Source: a bacterium (GTDB taxonomy: Bacteria; Electryoneota; RPQS01). Taken from it: a stretch of 32,967 nt of DNA. The translations under genes were made by a program, and so were the position numbers. Below the pieces are notes generated by a model. The model was not told the DNA's origin. It saw nothing but the letters and a program-made list of their open reading frames with translations, and made no database searches. Every line of letters begins with the position of its first letter. Position 1 is the first letter of the stretch. The stretch is from assembly GCA_018812265.1 (NCBI GenBank), contig JAHJDG010000137.1, positions 1 to 32,967 on the forward strand. Direction: 5' to 3'. This document shows positions 6,162 through 14,368 of the stretch, piece after piece.

Positions 6162-7985
6162 TCAACGCCTCCCACCCGATACGTCGTTCCGGTAGTACTT
6201 CTGCCATTGCTGGATCGTGACCAGAGCTTTCACAAGCTGTGCAGAATGATATCTGCGGTGATCGTAGGCGTCACGCAGTTTCGCAATCCCCCGCGGATCG
6301 AGAATGCTCATGGGTTGCACTTCTTCCAGACAGCGGAGCACGTCGGCGCGATATCGTTTCTTGTGGTATTCCAGAGGATGCGCGTACTGGTGACCCATTG
6401 CCGGATAATAGAAAAGTTCGCCCGAGCAGCGAAAAACGATCCGCTCGATCTGCGAGATTGCCATTCCCCAACGTCGGAGGATGCGTCGGCGCCAGTGAAC
6501 ATCGCGTTCGAGAGGATAGCCGAAATTTCGGGTGGTTGGGAAATTGTATAGTTCTGGAAATCCGGATTTCAACGCGTTAAAATAGGCAATTCCCGCACGC
6601 CGCAGTTGCACCGGCATGCCGTGCGCGAACCTCACGACACGGGCGTGGACGTTGGGCGCCAAATAGAAGGCGCGGTCGCGATGAACTTGAATCCCGAAGT
6701 TTACCCGGTTGGTATCCCGGTCCAGGGCATACCAGCGGGAATAGCGTTCCTCCAGTGTCGCACCGGGAAGTGCGCGGATGGCCTCTCTGTAGTTCAGAAC
6801 ATCCCAGTTCTCCGTGGTCAGAAGCGGCTGCACTTCCGCCACGGACGTCGTCAGGGCTCTCGCCAACACCAGTCGCACCAGATGTTCCCCCATATCGCCG
6901 TGCACGGCAAGGTCTCGCGCGCGCTTGATATCCTCCACTCCCCACATGGTGTCACCCAAGAATCCGCTAAGGACGTGAGTTCCCGGCGGTAGAACCTCGC
7001 GCTGCGGCCCCAGCGGACTGTTCTGAATGGCCAGCTTCATCCCCTCCGAATTGAAAAAGCCGTCCTTTAAAATCTGTTCCAGCGGCCGCAAGTCCATCGG
7101 CAGTTTCAGATTCCTGAGTCCCAGACTCTGCGCAAGGCCGATTCCGATTTGAAAATCTCGCGAAGAGGGACGGCCGTACGTGTAGGTGGTAATTCGGTCG
7201 CGGGGGATCCCTTCCAATGCACAGCCGAGCATAAAACGGGAATCCATCCCCCCGGAAATCGGAATGGTGATCTCGCTCAATCCCTCCAACTCAGAGGCAA
7301 CCGCCTCGCGAAGTACGCTCAGTGCTTCGCCAACAATACGCGCTTTCAATGCATTAGGATCCTCACCCGCGAACACTTCATCGGCCGTTCTTTCGAAGGG
7401 AAGAGCTACGCGTTGTTCCAATACGCCCACTCCATCCCGGACCGTAAGGCATTGCCCGGGTCGGACGCTGAACACATCCTTTAACGGCGTGTAGCGTTCG
7501 GGAAGGTAATTGAGAAGGAGCATATAAGGAACGCTGCGCTCCTCGATCGGAGGCTTGGGATCGGCTACATGATGAAGAAACATCAGCGAGTTCGAGAAAT
7601 ACCAGCGCCCGCCGATATGTGAGTAGTACCAGCGTTGGAAAAGAAATACATCGGACGCAATGCTGATCACGTCGCGCTGACGGTCGTATTTCAGAGCGAT
7701 CCAACTCCCACCCGGTTCATCCCCCTCAAACTGCCAATCTTCCGCCGCTCGCGAGGCTACAGGATGCCCCACCGGCAAGTCTGAAAAGGACTTTTCTCCC
7801 GCCACGCGTCCGGCGAAAAACCGATAGCCAGTTTCATCCAAGCGCGCGGCAACGTGCGGATAGTAGGGTCCCTCATCTTTCGATTCGATAACGTCCAACA
7901 CCCACCGCCGACCTGAAATAGAATGCGTTGCGTTTCGGCGCGGAGTAGGTTGAGGAGATTCCGATAGAATGAAGCAAATAAGCAT
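6162..7985 (-). CDS. Asparagine-synthase-related protein without an evident glutaminase nucleophile
   Basis: This 607-residue protein has the PP-loop ATP pyrophosphatase motif PISGGMDSRFMLG near residue 243 and the later motif LSGFLGDTMWG in place of the usual SGFGGDE. The N-terminal part keeps features of the Ntn glutaminase fold, including a region rich in W/Y/F (FLFQRWYYSHIGGRWYFSNS) and VFSVRPGQCLTV. It does not begin with the Met-Cys of active class II glutaminases, and no nucleophilic Cys2 is apparent. It may therefore use ammonia or another amine, or catalyse another ATP-dependent amide ligation or cyclisation, as in natural-product asnB homologues. The start is uncertain because no strong Shine-Dalgarno sequence precedes it. 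A DUF1624 membrane acyltransferase lies 77 bp upstream. Confidence 0.85.
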   Translation of the reverse strand: MLICFILSESPQPTPRRNATHSISGRRWVLDVIESKDEGPYYPHVAARLDETGYRFFAGRVAGEKSFSDLPVGHPVASRAAEDWQFEGDEPGGSWIALKYDRQRDVISIASDVFLFQRWYYSHIGGRWYFSNSLMFLHHVADPKPPIEERSVPYMLLLNYLPERYTPLKDVFSVRPGQCLTVRDGVGVLEQRVALPFERTADEVFAGEDPNALKARIVGEALSVLREAVASELEGLSEITIPISGGMDSRFMLGCALEGIPRDRITTYTYGRPSSRDFQIGIGLAQSLGLRNLKLPMDLRPLEQILKDGFFNSEGMKLAIQNSPLGPQREVLPPGTHVLSGFLGDTMWGVEDIKRARDLAVHGDMGEHLVRLVLARALTTSVAEVQPLLTTENWDVLNYREAIRALPGATLEERYSRWYALDRDTNRVNFGIQVHRDRAFYLAPNVHARVVRFAHGMPVQLRRAGIAYFNALKSGFPELYNFPTTRNFGYPLERDVHWRRRILRRWGMAISQIERIVFRCSGELFYYPAMGHQYAHPLEYHKKRYRADVLRCLEEVQPMSILDPRGIAKLRDAYDHRRYHSAQLVKALVTIQQWQKYYRNDVSGGRR

Positions 7986-8062
7986 TACTTGGTTCAGCGA
8001 TGGTCAAAATGTACGAGATACCGCAGCACAACCTCCATATCATGTGCATAAATGCAAACGGA

Positions 8063-9292
8063 CTACAAATAGCTGAGCCACCATCGGTCGCGATGCGCAG
8101 CCTTATAGCGCCCATACCAGCGACAGAGCGGATACAACAACACAACCACAAACACCCACACGGCAAAGACCACTCCCAGTCCGAAGCCATGCGTAGCCAG
8201 CGACTGACTTGTATAGGACTCGGTAGTCAGCACCCATTCCCCCAAATCCCACCCCGCTACCGCCAATCCGATGAAGGCCAATGCATGAACGAAATAGATG
8301 TGAACAACGTAGAAGAAGAACGGCACACGCCCGAACACCTCTAAGAACTCCGTCACGCGGTTGCGGACGCTATCGAACCAGGCCAACAACAGCAGGGTCT
8401 GTCCCAGCGCATTCAACGAAAAAAACACTGACGGCGGATACTTTCGCATGTTCACGAAATCCATCAACTGGTACAGTGCCGAATCGTAGGCGATGCGCTC
8501 CGTACCCGCCCATATCTGAACCGCGCGTAATACGAGGAACAGAAGTAACGCAAGACTTCCCAAACCCACCAGCCACCGGCGGCGTCGCCGCGGATCGTAA
8601 TCCGATTGATATAACGTACCCAACAGATACCCCAAGCACATGATACCGATCCACGGCAAAGCCGGATAGGTAATATTGAGTGCGAAGTGCGGGGCCAGTT
8701 TCACCACCGTATGTTGATGCAGAATATTCCAAATCACGGAGATTAGAGAATTGCCGCTCGTTTGGATGGGATCCAACACATGATGAAAGCAGGTCAGCAC
8801 AATGCCAATGGCAAAAATAGCCGATCTGGGCAGATAGATGATCGCCGACAAGCAGATCATACTGAAACCGATAGCCCAGATCACCTGAACCCAGAGCGCA
8901 CTGAAGGTCGGATCGAACGTCCAGCCGAAAGTGACCACCGTAAACTCGATCACCAACAACCACAATCCCCGGGTCAACAGAAAACGTGACAGCGCTTTTG
9001 TCCCGACCCGATTCCCGTACAGAAAAGCACCAGTACCTGCCAGAAAGACAAACGCCGGTGCGACAAAATGAGTGATCCAGCGAGTGAAAAAAAGGAGTGG
9101 TGTAGTGGTGGCGAGATCGGTGGGATCCAAGAACAGGGTCTTAGGACCGAAATACATTCGCGTATGATCTAAGGCCATGAGTACAATACACAAACCGCGC
9201 AGGATGTCAAGCGACGCAATCCGGGATTTTCGCAGAGAAGACTTCCCTGCGAAGGCCGGATGTGTATTACTTTCAGGAACAACAATCGCCAT
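8063..9292 (-). CDS. DUF1624 / heparan-alpha-glucosaminide N-acetyltransferase-like membrane protein
   Basis: The 409 residues contain about ten hydrophobic segments. The N-terminal signature RIASLDILRGLCIVLMALDHTR is typical of the DUF1624 (HGSNAT catalytic domain) family of membrane acyltransferases. FLAGTGAFLYG and LPWIGIMCLGYLLG are further typical blocks. Members transfer acyl groups across or at the inner membrane, and the bacterial substrates are mostly unknown. The ATG is supported by the conserved domain starting shortly after it. The next upstream feature is tRNA-Ser(CGA), 117 bp away. Confidence 0.9.
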   Translation of the reverse strand: MAIVVPESNTHPAFAGKSSLRKSRIASLDILRGLCIVLMALDHTRMYFGPKTLFLDPTDLATTTPLLFFTRWITHFVAPAFVFLAGTGAFLYGNRVGTKALSRFLLTRGLWLLVIEFTVVTFGWTFDPTFSALWVQVIWAIGFSMICLSAIIYLPRSAIFAIGIVLTCFHHVLDPIQTSGNSLISVIWNILHQHTVVKLAPHFALNITYPALPWIGIMCLGYLLGTLYQSDYDPRRRRRWLVGLGSLALLLFLVLRAVQIWAGTERIAYDSALYQLMDFVNMRKYPPSVFFSLNALGQTLLLLAWFDSVRNRVTEFLEVFGRVPFFFYVVHIYFVHALAFIGLAVAGWDLGEWVLTTESYTSQSLATHGFGLGVVFAVWVFVVVLLYPLCRWYGRYKAAHRDRWWLSYL

Positions 9293-9409
9293 ACGGTCTA
9301 CAGGTCAAACCGCACGATCCAAAGGAAAGAAGGTCCGAATCATCAATCGAATCGGCAACGAGAAGTCCAGCTTGTGACGAACAAGAGCAAGACAGGCAAA
9401 TCTTGCTGG

Positions 9410-9497
9410 CGGTGAGGGAGGGATTCGAACCCCCGGTACCGACAAGCGGTACAACGGCTTTCGAGGCCGCCGCATTCGACCACTCTGCCACCTCACC
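9410..9497 (-). tRNA. tRNA-Ser (anticodon CGA)
   Basis: This is an 88-nt class II tRNA on the minus strand. The acceptor is GGTGAGG/CCTCACC with G73. The anticodon stem GCGGC/GCCGT has a 7-nt loop CTCGAAA carrying CGA. The long variable arm is followed by a T-arm GGGGGTTCGAATCCCTC. It is a second serine isoacceptor in the window. No CCA is encoded. Confidence 0.96.
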
Positions 9498-9582
9498 GAA
9501 ACGGTTGTCAGCACGAGGCGCCGACGGAACCGCGAGCAGACACGAATAATATAGGCCGTTTCATGGAAAAATCAAGTACCTG

Positions 9583-10059
9583 TCATCGCCCGTGGCCGGT
9601 CTGGTCGGGCTTGTCCTCCGTTGGAGGAGGGCTCTCCATTGGAAGCTCGACGGTAGGCTGAGGTTCCGGTTCGCCAAACACTTTGCCGGACAGGAGGGTC
9701 AGCAATCCCAGCACCACACCGCCGATGATCACGCCGACAAGCATATTGATGAGCATCATCGAACGCGCATCCACGCCGGGGGGCAACTGCGCGAGCTGCT
9801 CGGCCACTTTCGGATTGTTTGCAACATAGGTATCAAAGAACAGATAGATCAGAGTCGAGCTGACCAGCGACTCGATCACTCCCGTCCACAGGCCGTGCCC
9901 GAAGTACTTCTTGTGTGCGAACCGGCCGAGGATCAGCGCCGCGATCAACCACCACATGATCGCAATGAACCATTGATTGAGATCCACGAGGCCGAACAAA
10001 CTCACCAGCCCGATCAGCACACCAAGCAAGCTGACGACGAAAATGAGCTTCCAGTTCAT
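9583..10059 (-). CDS. Small four-segment membrane protein
   Basis: The 158 residues include four strongly hydrophobic segments (starting at about 4, 28, 60 and 98), an HKKYFG turn after the second, and a Pro-rich hydrophilic tail (EPEPQPTVELPMESPPPTEDKPDQ). The open frame extends upstream into the prohibitin gene, but the ATG at 10059 has AAGGGAG at a good distance and starts directly with a membrane segment, so I use it. No family is recognised with confidence. It follows the prohibitin gene by 62 bp on the same strand, so a role in the same membrane assembly is possible. Confidence 0.8.
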   Translation of the reverse strand: MNWKLIFVVSLLGVLIGLVSLFGLVDLNQWFIAIMWWLIAALILGRFAHKKYFGHGLWTGVIESLVSSTLIYLFFDTYVANNPKVAEQLAQLPPGVDARSMMLINMLVGVIIGGVVLGLLTLLSGKVFGEPEPQPTVELPMESPPPTEDKPDQTGHGR

Positions 10060-10121
10060 GGCCACTCCCTTCTCAAAAATGCGGGGGAAGACGGAACTCC
10101 TGCCGTGCGCAGCCACTCGCT

Positions 10122-10940
10122 CTAATTGCTGCCTCCGAGAATCAGCGGCAGCCCGTCCTTGCCCGAGCCGATGACTACGGTCTTGGCGTTGGTCGAGGTG
10201 GCGAGCTTTTCCGTCGCTTCGATGCCCTTCCACTTCAGGAACTGCGGGCTTAAACCCTCCGCTACGATAACCTGAAAATCGGCGATGCCGCGCCCCTCGA
10301 TGCGCTTGCGTTCCGCCTCGCGCCGTTCCTTGTCCAGCACGAATTCCATCCGCTGACTCTCCTGCTCGGCCTGCAACTTTTCCTCAATGGCCGCCGTGAG
10401 TTTGGTGGGAAGCTGTACCTGCCGGAGCGGCGTGTTCTCGATAGTGATCCCGCGCGGACTCACCACCGCCTGCAGTTGCTCCTGAATCTGCTGCGCTAAG
10501 AGCTCGCGCTCCGAGGTGTAAAGCGCGCGAGCCTCATAGGTCGCCGTCACCCCGCGCGCGATCGAACGGAAATTCGGTTCCAGAATGATCCCCTTATAGT
10601 CCGGGCCGATGGTCTTGTACACCTCGGCCGCGACCTCGGGATTCAAGTGAAACAGTACCGACACCTCGAGCTGCACCGACAGACCTTCCTTGGAAGGCAC
10701 CGTCATTATCTCTTTCATCTCCTGCGTCTTCACCGAGAATTTGTGCACCACGGCCAGCGGATTCTTCAGATTGATTCCCGGCTTCAGCGTCCGGTCCGAC
10801 ACCTTGCCGAATAAATCCACCACTCCCACGTGCCCGGCGGGGATCACCGTGAACGTGCGGAATAAAAGCATCAGAATCAGCACTCCGATGATGATGCTGA
10901 GAATGCCTTTCCCGCCGATGGGTGGTCTGTATCCGTCCAT
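10122..10940 (-). CDS. Prohibitin / SPFH-domain membrane protein
   Basis: The 272 residues begin with a cytoplasmic stub and one membrane segment (about 15-30). An SPFH/band 7 domain follows (VIPAGHVGVVDLFGKVSDRTLKPGINL onward) with TVPSKEGLSVQLEVSVLFHLNP. A charged coiled-coil stretch (about 185-225, EEKLQAEQESQRMEF) is next, then a C-terminal region ending LPLILGG. Prohibitins form large membrane rings that organise membrane domains and modulate proteases. The ATG has GGGAGG at about 8 nt. The start of the small membrane protein is 62 bp downstream. Confidence 0.93.
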   Translation of the reverse strand: MDGYRPPIGGKGILSIIIGVLILMLLFRTFTVIPAGHVGVVDLFGKVSDRTLKPGINLKNPLAVVHKFSVKTQEMKEIMTVPSKEGLSVQLEVSVLFHLNPEVAAEVYKTIGPDYKGIILEPNFRSIARGVTATYEARALYTSERELLAQQIQEQLQAVVSPRGITIENTPLRQVQLPTKLTAAIEEKLQAEQESQRMEFVLDKERREAERKRIEGRGIADFQVIVAEGLSPQFLKWKGIEATEKLATSTNAKTVVIGSGKDGLPLILGGSN

Positions 10941-10986
10941 GATTTTTCCTCCCGTACGGTTTGGTTTTGCCGCAACTCGCGAATCA

Positions 10987-11322
10987 TTACACGGTCACGA
11001 CGTTTTCCGACTCCATGAGAATCGTTGCGATCTCGCGCATGTTGCTGATGCGCTCGGAGCGGACTTTTTCATCCAGTTTGAAATGGCTGACGCACGTTCC
11101 GCACGCCACCAGCAGCACGCCCGCCCGGTTCAGTTCATCGAGCACGTCGAGAACCGGCGAACCTTCCGCGAGCAATTTCACTCCGCCGTTGTAGAAAACG
11201 ATCCGGTCGGGCTTTGCTTCAAGCGCCAGCAGCGTTCGCAGAAACGAGTTCATCAGCCTGACGCCCAGTTCGTCATCGCCGCGTCCAAAACGGTCACTTT
11301 TAATCACGATGGTTCGCTTCAT
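10987..11322 (-). CDS. DsrE-fold protein like the C-terminal domain of YedF
   Basis: The 111 residues have a DsrE/YchN-like fold. The pattern IVFYNGGVKLLAEGSPVLDVLDELNRAG, then VLLVACGTCVSHF, then ISNMREIATILMESENVVTV, closely resembles the C-terminal half of the selenium-metabolism protein YedF. Cys74 and Cys77 form CGTC, a plausible sulfur or selenium relay site. The N-terminal TusA-like domain of full YedF is absent. No selD, selA or selB is in the window, so a selenium role is not supported locally. The gene follows corA by 22 bp. Confidence 0.8.
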   Translation of the reverse strand: MKRTIVIKSDRFGRGDDELGVRLMNSFLRTLLALEAKPDRIVFYNGGVKLLAEGSPVLDVLDELNRAGVLLVACGTCVSHFKLDEKVRSERISNMREIATILMESENVVTV

Positions 11323-11344
11323 AGTCCCTCAGGTTGTGCGCTGT

Positions 11345-12424
11345 TCACATCCATCGCCGGCGCTTGAAATACACGATCATGCCAAGCGACAGAAGGGCCA
11401 TGATCCCCCAGGCCACAAAGTAGCCAAATCGCCAGTGAAGTTCCGGCATGAACTCGAAATTCATTCCCCACATTCCCGCCAGAAACGTTAGCGGCAGGAA
11501 GATCGTGGCGGCTACGGTGAGAACCTTCATCACCTCGTTCTGCCTCACGCTCAGGCTCGACATGTACATGTCGAGATTCCCCGACTGCATCTCGCGAAAC
11601 GTCTCGATAGTCTCCATCACCTGCACGCAATGGTCGTAGAGATCGCGGAGGAACGGCCGCATTTCATTGCGAATCAGCGGCGTATCGTCCCGCAGCAACG
11701 AGCCCAGCACTTCCCGCAGCGGCCAGATGGCCTTGCGCAGAAACAACAGCTCGTGTTTGATCTCGAAGATGACCGGCAACGTGCTGTTGTTCGGACTGTT
11801 CACCAGTTCGGCTTCTAGACGATCCATGCGGTTGCTGATGTGGTCCAGAACTCCGTAATAGCTGTCAACAATAGAGTCCATCAGCCGATAAGCGAGGTAG
11901 TCATGATGAAGCAGCCGGACGCGCGGCTTGCCGCTGCGAATGTAGTCCCGCACGACGCCGAACTGATCCGTTTCCCTCTCGCCGACCGACAACACGAAAT
12001 CCTTACCGAGCACGATGCTGATCTGCTCGTCGGACAGCTGTCCGTCCTCCCCAATCGTAAACCGCTTGAGAACAACAAAGAGAACCTCCCCGTAGTCCTC
12101 GATTTTGGTGCGCTGATCGGTATTGATAATGTCTTCGATGACCAACGTGTGTAAACCGAGTGCTTCGCACGCGTCCTGAAGCGGCTTCACGTCGCGCAGT
12201 GCATCCACGTCAATCCACTTGATTCCCGGCTTGGATAAGAGCGCGGAAATCCGGGTCGCCTCGTGAATCTCGATCTCTTCCACTTGCTCAACATCGTACG
12301 CAATCGCGTTGATGCGAGTGGTTTTCAGATCGGGAAACTCGGGTTCCAGCCGCTCTCCGGGCGCCCGTCCCGCCTGTCGAGACCTGCGTTTGAGAGCTTG
12401 TCTCAGAGTGGAAGGCAACTTCAC
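11345..12424 (-). CDS. corA: CorA-family magnesium/cobalt transporter
   Basis: The 359 residues have the CorA layout: a long soluble N-terminal domain, a coiled stalk helix, and two C-terminal membrane segments. The selectivity motif is WGMNFEFMPEL with Gly-Met-Asn at 320-322, and the tail KRRRW is typical. The N-terminal LGLHTLVIEDIINTDQRTKIEDY block is also characteristic. It forms a pentameric channel for Mg2+ (or Co2+/Ni2+) in the inner membrane. The start is a GTG preceded by GGAGGG at about 8 nt. It sits in the middle of the minus-strand run between the LolA-like and DsrE-like genes. Confidence 0.95.
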   Translation of the reverse strand: MKLPSTLRQALKRRSRQAGRAPGERLEPEFPDLKTTRINAIAYDVEQVEEIEIHEATRISALLSKPGIKWIDVDALRDVKPLQDACEALGLHTLVIEDIINTDQRTKIEDYGEVLFVVLKRFTIGEDGQLSDEQISIVLGKDFVLSVGERETDQFGVVRDYIRSGKPRVRLLHHDYLAYRLMDSIVDSYYGVLDHISNRMDRLEAELVNSPNNSTLPVIFEIKHELLFLRKAIWPLREVLGSLLRDDTPLIRNEMRPFLRDLYDHCVQVMETIETFREMQSGNLDMYMSSLSVRQNEVMKVLTVAATIFLPLTFLAGMWGMNFEFMPELHWRFGYFVAWGIMALLSLGMIVYFKRRRWM

Positions 12425-12485
12425 GGCGATTCCCTCCGCGTTTTCCGCCGCCCGCGTTCCAACGGGTCCGGCCGTCCGTCAGTGA

Positions 12486-13271
12486 CTACCGCGTGTCCTC
12501 CTCAGCTTCCTGGAACATCTTCTGCAGCAGCTCCTCCATGTTCATGCTCGGCATCTCCACCTGGTCGGGATCGAACAGATCATCGGATAGACCACCGTTG
12601 GCGGTGATGGACTTCACCGTCATGGTGGTCATCAGCTTCTGACCGTCGAACAAGTCAATCCGGTACGGATACTCGTAATCACCGAGCACCTTGCGGAAAT
12701 CCGACAGCGCCCAGCGCACTCGCGCGTCTTCCTGAAACGACTCTCCCTGCAAGATGCGCGACGTGCTTTTCTCAAGCCACAGATGATGATTGACATCGTC
12801 GCGGGTCATTTCGACGACGAAACAGTCGTGCCCGTCCACGGTCTCCGATCGGACAACTCGCGAGTTCTCGGGAGTGAAGTCCCAGCAATCGCGGAATTCC
12901 GATCTCTCGGCGGCTTCCTCGGAGGATACTTTGCGCTTGCCGGTCAGCGAATGGAACATCCAGACGTCTTTTCCGTCGTCAATGATGATCGTCTTCATGT
13001 CGCCCATGTCCGCCTGGGGAACGTGCATCGTCATTTCCACCCGCGATTTCCCGTCCTTTCGATAGAGAGTGTGTTCGGCGGTGATTTCTCCCTCGTCGGT
13101 GGTGGTGACCATGTCTTCCACGATCACCATGTCGCGAATTTCGGTACGCTGCCGCTCGCACTTGGCCTGTGCGTCGCGAAGAACCGCCGGCCACTCGTCG
13201 GCCCGTGCGGCATGGCGCGCTGAAAACACAAGGAGGAAAGTCAGGATCAAGACTACGGTCGTCCGGTACAT
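12486..13271 (-). CDS. Exported LolA-fold outer-membrane lipoprotein-sorting-like protein
   Basis: With the ATG at 13271 the product is 261 residues and begins MYRTTVVLILTFLLVFSARHAARA, a clear signal peptide. This start has AAGGGA six bases upstream; ATGs at 13277 and 13292 are less well placed. The mature part has alternating strands (EHTLYRKDGKSRVEMTM, KTIIIDDGKDVWMFHSLTGK, HHLWLEKSTSRILQ, YEYPYRIDLFDGQ), which is the half-barrel pattern of LolA/LolB-like or DUF4412-type proteins. Such proteins carry lipids or lipoproteins in the periplasm. A specific cargo cannot be named. The gene ends 61 bp before corA. Confidence 0.8.
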   Translation of the reverse strand: MYRTTVVLILTFLLVFSARHAARADEWPAVLRDAQAKCERQRTEIRDMVIVEDMVTTTDEGEITAEHTLYRKDGKSRVEMTMHVPQADMGDMKTIIIDDGKDVWMFHSLTGKRKVSSEEAAERSEFRDCWDFTPENSRVVRSETVDGHDCFVVEMTRDDVNHHLWLEKSTSRILQGESFQEDARVRWALSDFRKVLGDYEYPYRIDLFDGQKLMTTMTVKSITANGGLSDDLFDPDQVEMPSMNMEELLQKMFQEAEEDTR

Positions 13272-13320
13272 GTTCATTCCCTTGGATTGCATTGGAATCG
13301 CCGGCTTGGCGGTTATTCAT

Positions 13321-14307
13321 TCAGGGTGCTTCGGCAATAGCGTCGCGGCCATGCTCGAACATGAGATCATCCCAGAACGCGAGAACATCGCGCTCTTCGC
13401 GGTCCCTGGAGTACTCGCGGGTCACGAAGTCACGAGCCTTGCGCGCCTTCTCCTGCAGAAGATGGGGAGACTTGTGGAACGTATTTATAATCTCTTCGGT
13501 CGCCGTCGCGAAGTTGATGATGTCTCCTGCTTCGATCGGCCACGACCACTCCGGATTGAAACATTCGCGGCCGCCCATTCCGTGATATCCGACCACCAGA
13601 CAACCCGACAGCATGGCTTCGAGGGATCGGGATGGAAAGTCATCCCGGAAGCCGAAGCTGAGAAAGATCAGACTCCGCTCGAGAACTGCCGCCACCTCGC
13701 GTTCCGACACGTCTTCGATGGACACCGCGTCAAGCTCATCGAGGACCCCGCGGAACTTGAGAATGCTCACGACCTGAACGGCGTCTTCGCGATGTTCCCG
13801 TCCCCAGAAACTGATCAGCGGTTTCTTGTCGGTCAGTTCGCGAAACGGAAACAGACTCGCGTCCACCGAACCGTGGATTCGCTGCACGTTCAGATCCGGA
13901 AACACCCGCGTCAGATAGCGACGACTGCCCTCCGATACCACCAGCACCCGCACCAGATCGGGATGATGATAGGCGGTGGTGAGATCGCGCGGATCGAGGG
14001 AATACCCGATGAACGTATCATACGCGTTCCGATTGAAGATGATCTTCTTCGTGCCGGGAAAGACGTCGGCCAGGCGGGGGCCGAACACTTCGGGAATCAC
14101 CACGAAATCGAAGCGGTCCGGTTGAATGCGTGAGTGCAGTTCAACGCGGGTCTGATTCTCGAACCACGTGCTGCGAAATTCCTTTTTCTTGTGAACGATG
14201 GCAGCCTGATATCCATTCCGGTTCAGGATGTCCACGTGGCGGTACAAGACCTTGATTCCGCCCGCCGGGCGATTGTCGTCCGGGCATATGAAATAGAGAG
14301 TGTTCAC
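13321..14307 (-). CDS. Glycosyltransferase, GT4-like
   Basis: The protein shows the GT-B arrangement. The N-terminal half begins TLYFICPDDNRPAGGIKVLYRHVDIL, with a glycine turn for the donor or acceptor site. The C-terminal half contains the family block SFGFRDDFPSRSLEAMLSGCLVVGYHGMGGRECF, where the conserved acidic position and E-A-M-L-S-G-C motif contact the nucleotide sugar. I place the start at the GTG at 14307 (328 residues), where homologous proteins usually begin. A TTG at 14328 is also open, and neither has a clear Shine-Dalgarno sequence. It follows the terpene-cyclase-fold gene by about 60 bp, which hints at glycosylation of a lipid or surface product, but this is inference. Confidence 0.85.
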   Translation of the reverse strand: MNTLYFICPDDNRPAGGIKVLYRHVDILNRNGYQAAIVHKKKEFRSTWFENQTRVELHSRIQPDRFDFVVIPEVFGPRLADVFPGTKKIIFNRNAYDTFIGYSLDPRDLTTAYHHPDLVRVLVVSEGSRRYLTRVFPDLNVQRIHGSVDASLFPFRELTDKKPLISFWGREHREDAVQVVSILKFRGVLDELDAVSIEDVSEREVAAVLERSLIFLSFGFRDDFPSRSLEAMLSGCLVVGYHGMGGRECFNPEWSWPIEAGDIINFATATEEIINTFHKSPHLLQEKARKARDFVTREYSRDREERDVLAFWDDLMFEHGRDAIAEAP

Positions 14308-14368
14308 GGGAATCGCGCGGGAGGCCAAGATCAGCGGGTCAGATCGGCGGTGTGGAACGAATAGGGGA

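Noticed and set aside
5631-6551. Plus-strand ORF of 306 codons
   Set aside because: Antisense to the YdeI and asparagine-synthase-like genes; no motif.
13069-14133. Plus-strand ORF of 354 codons
   Set aside because: Antisense to the LolA-like and glycosyltransferase genes; low-information His/Arg-rich product.
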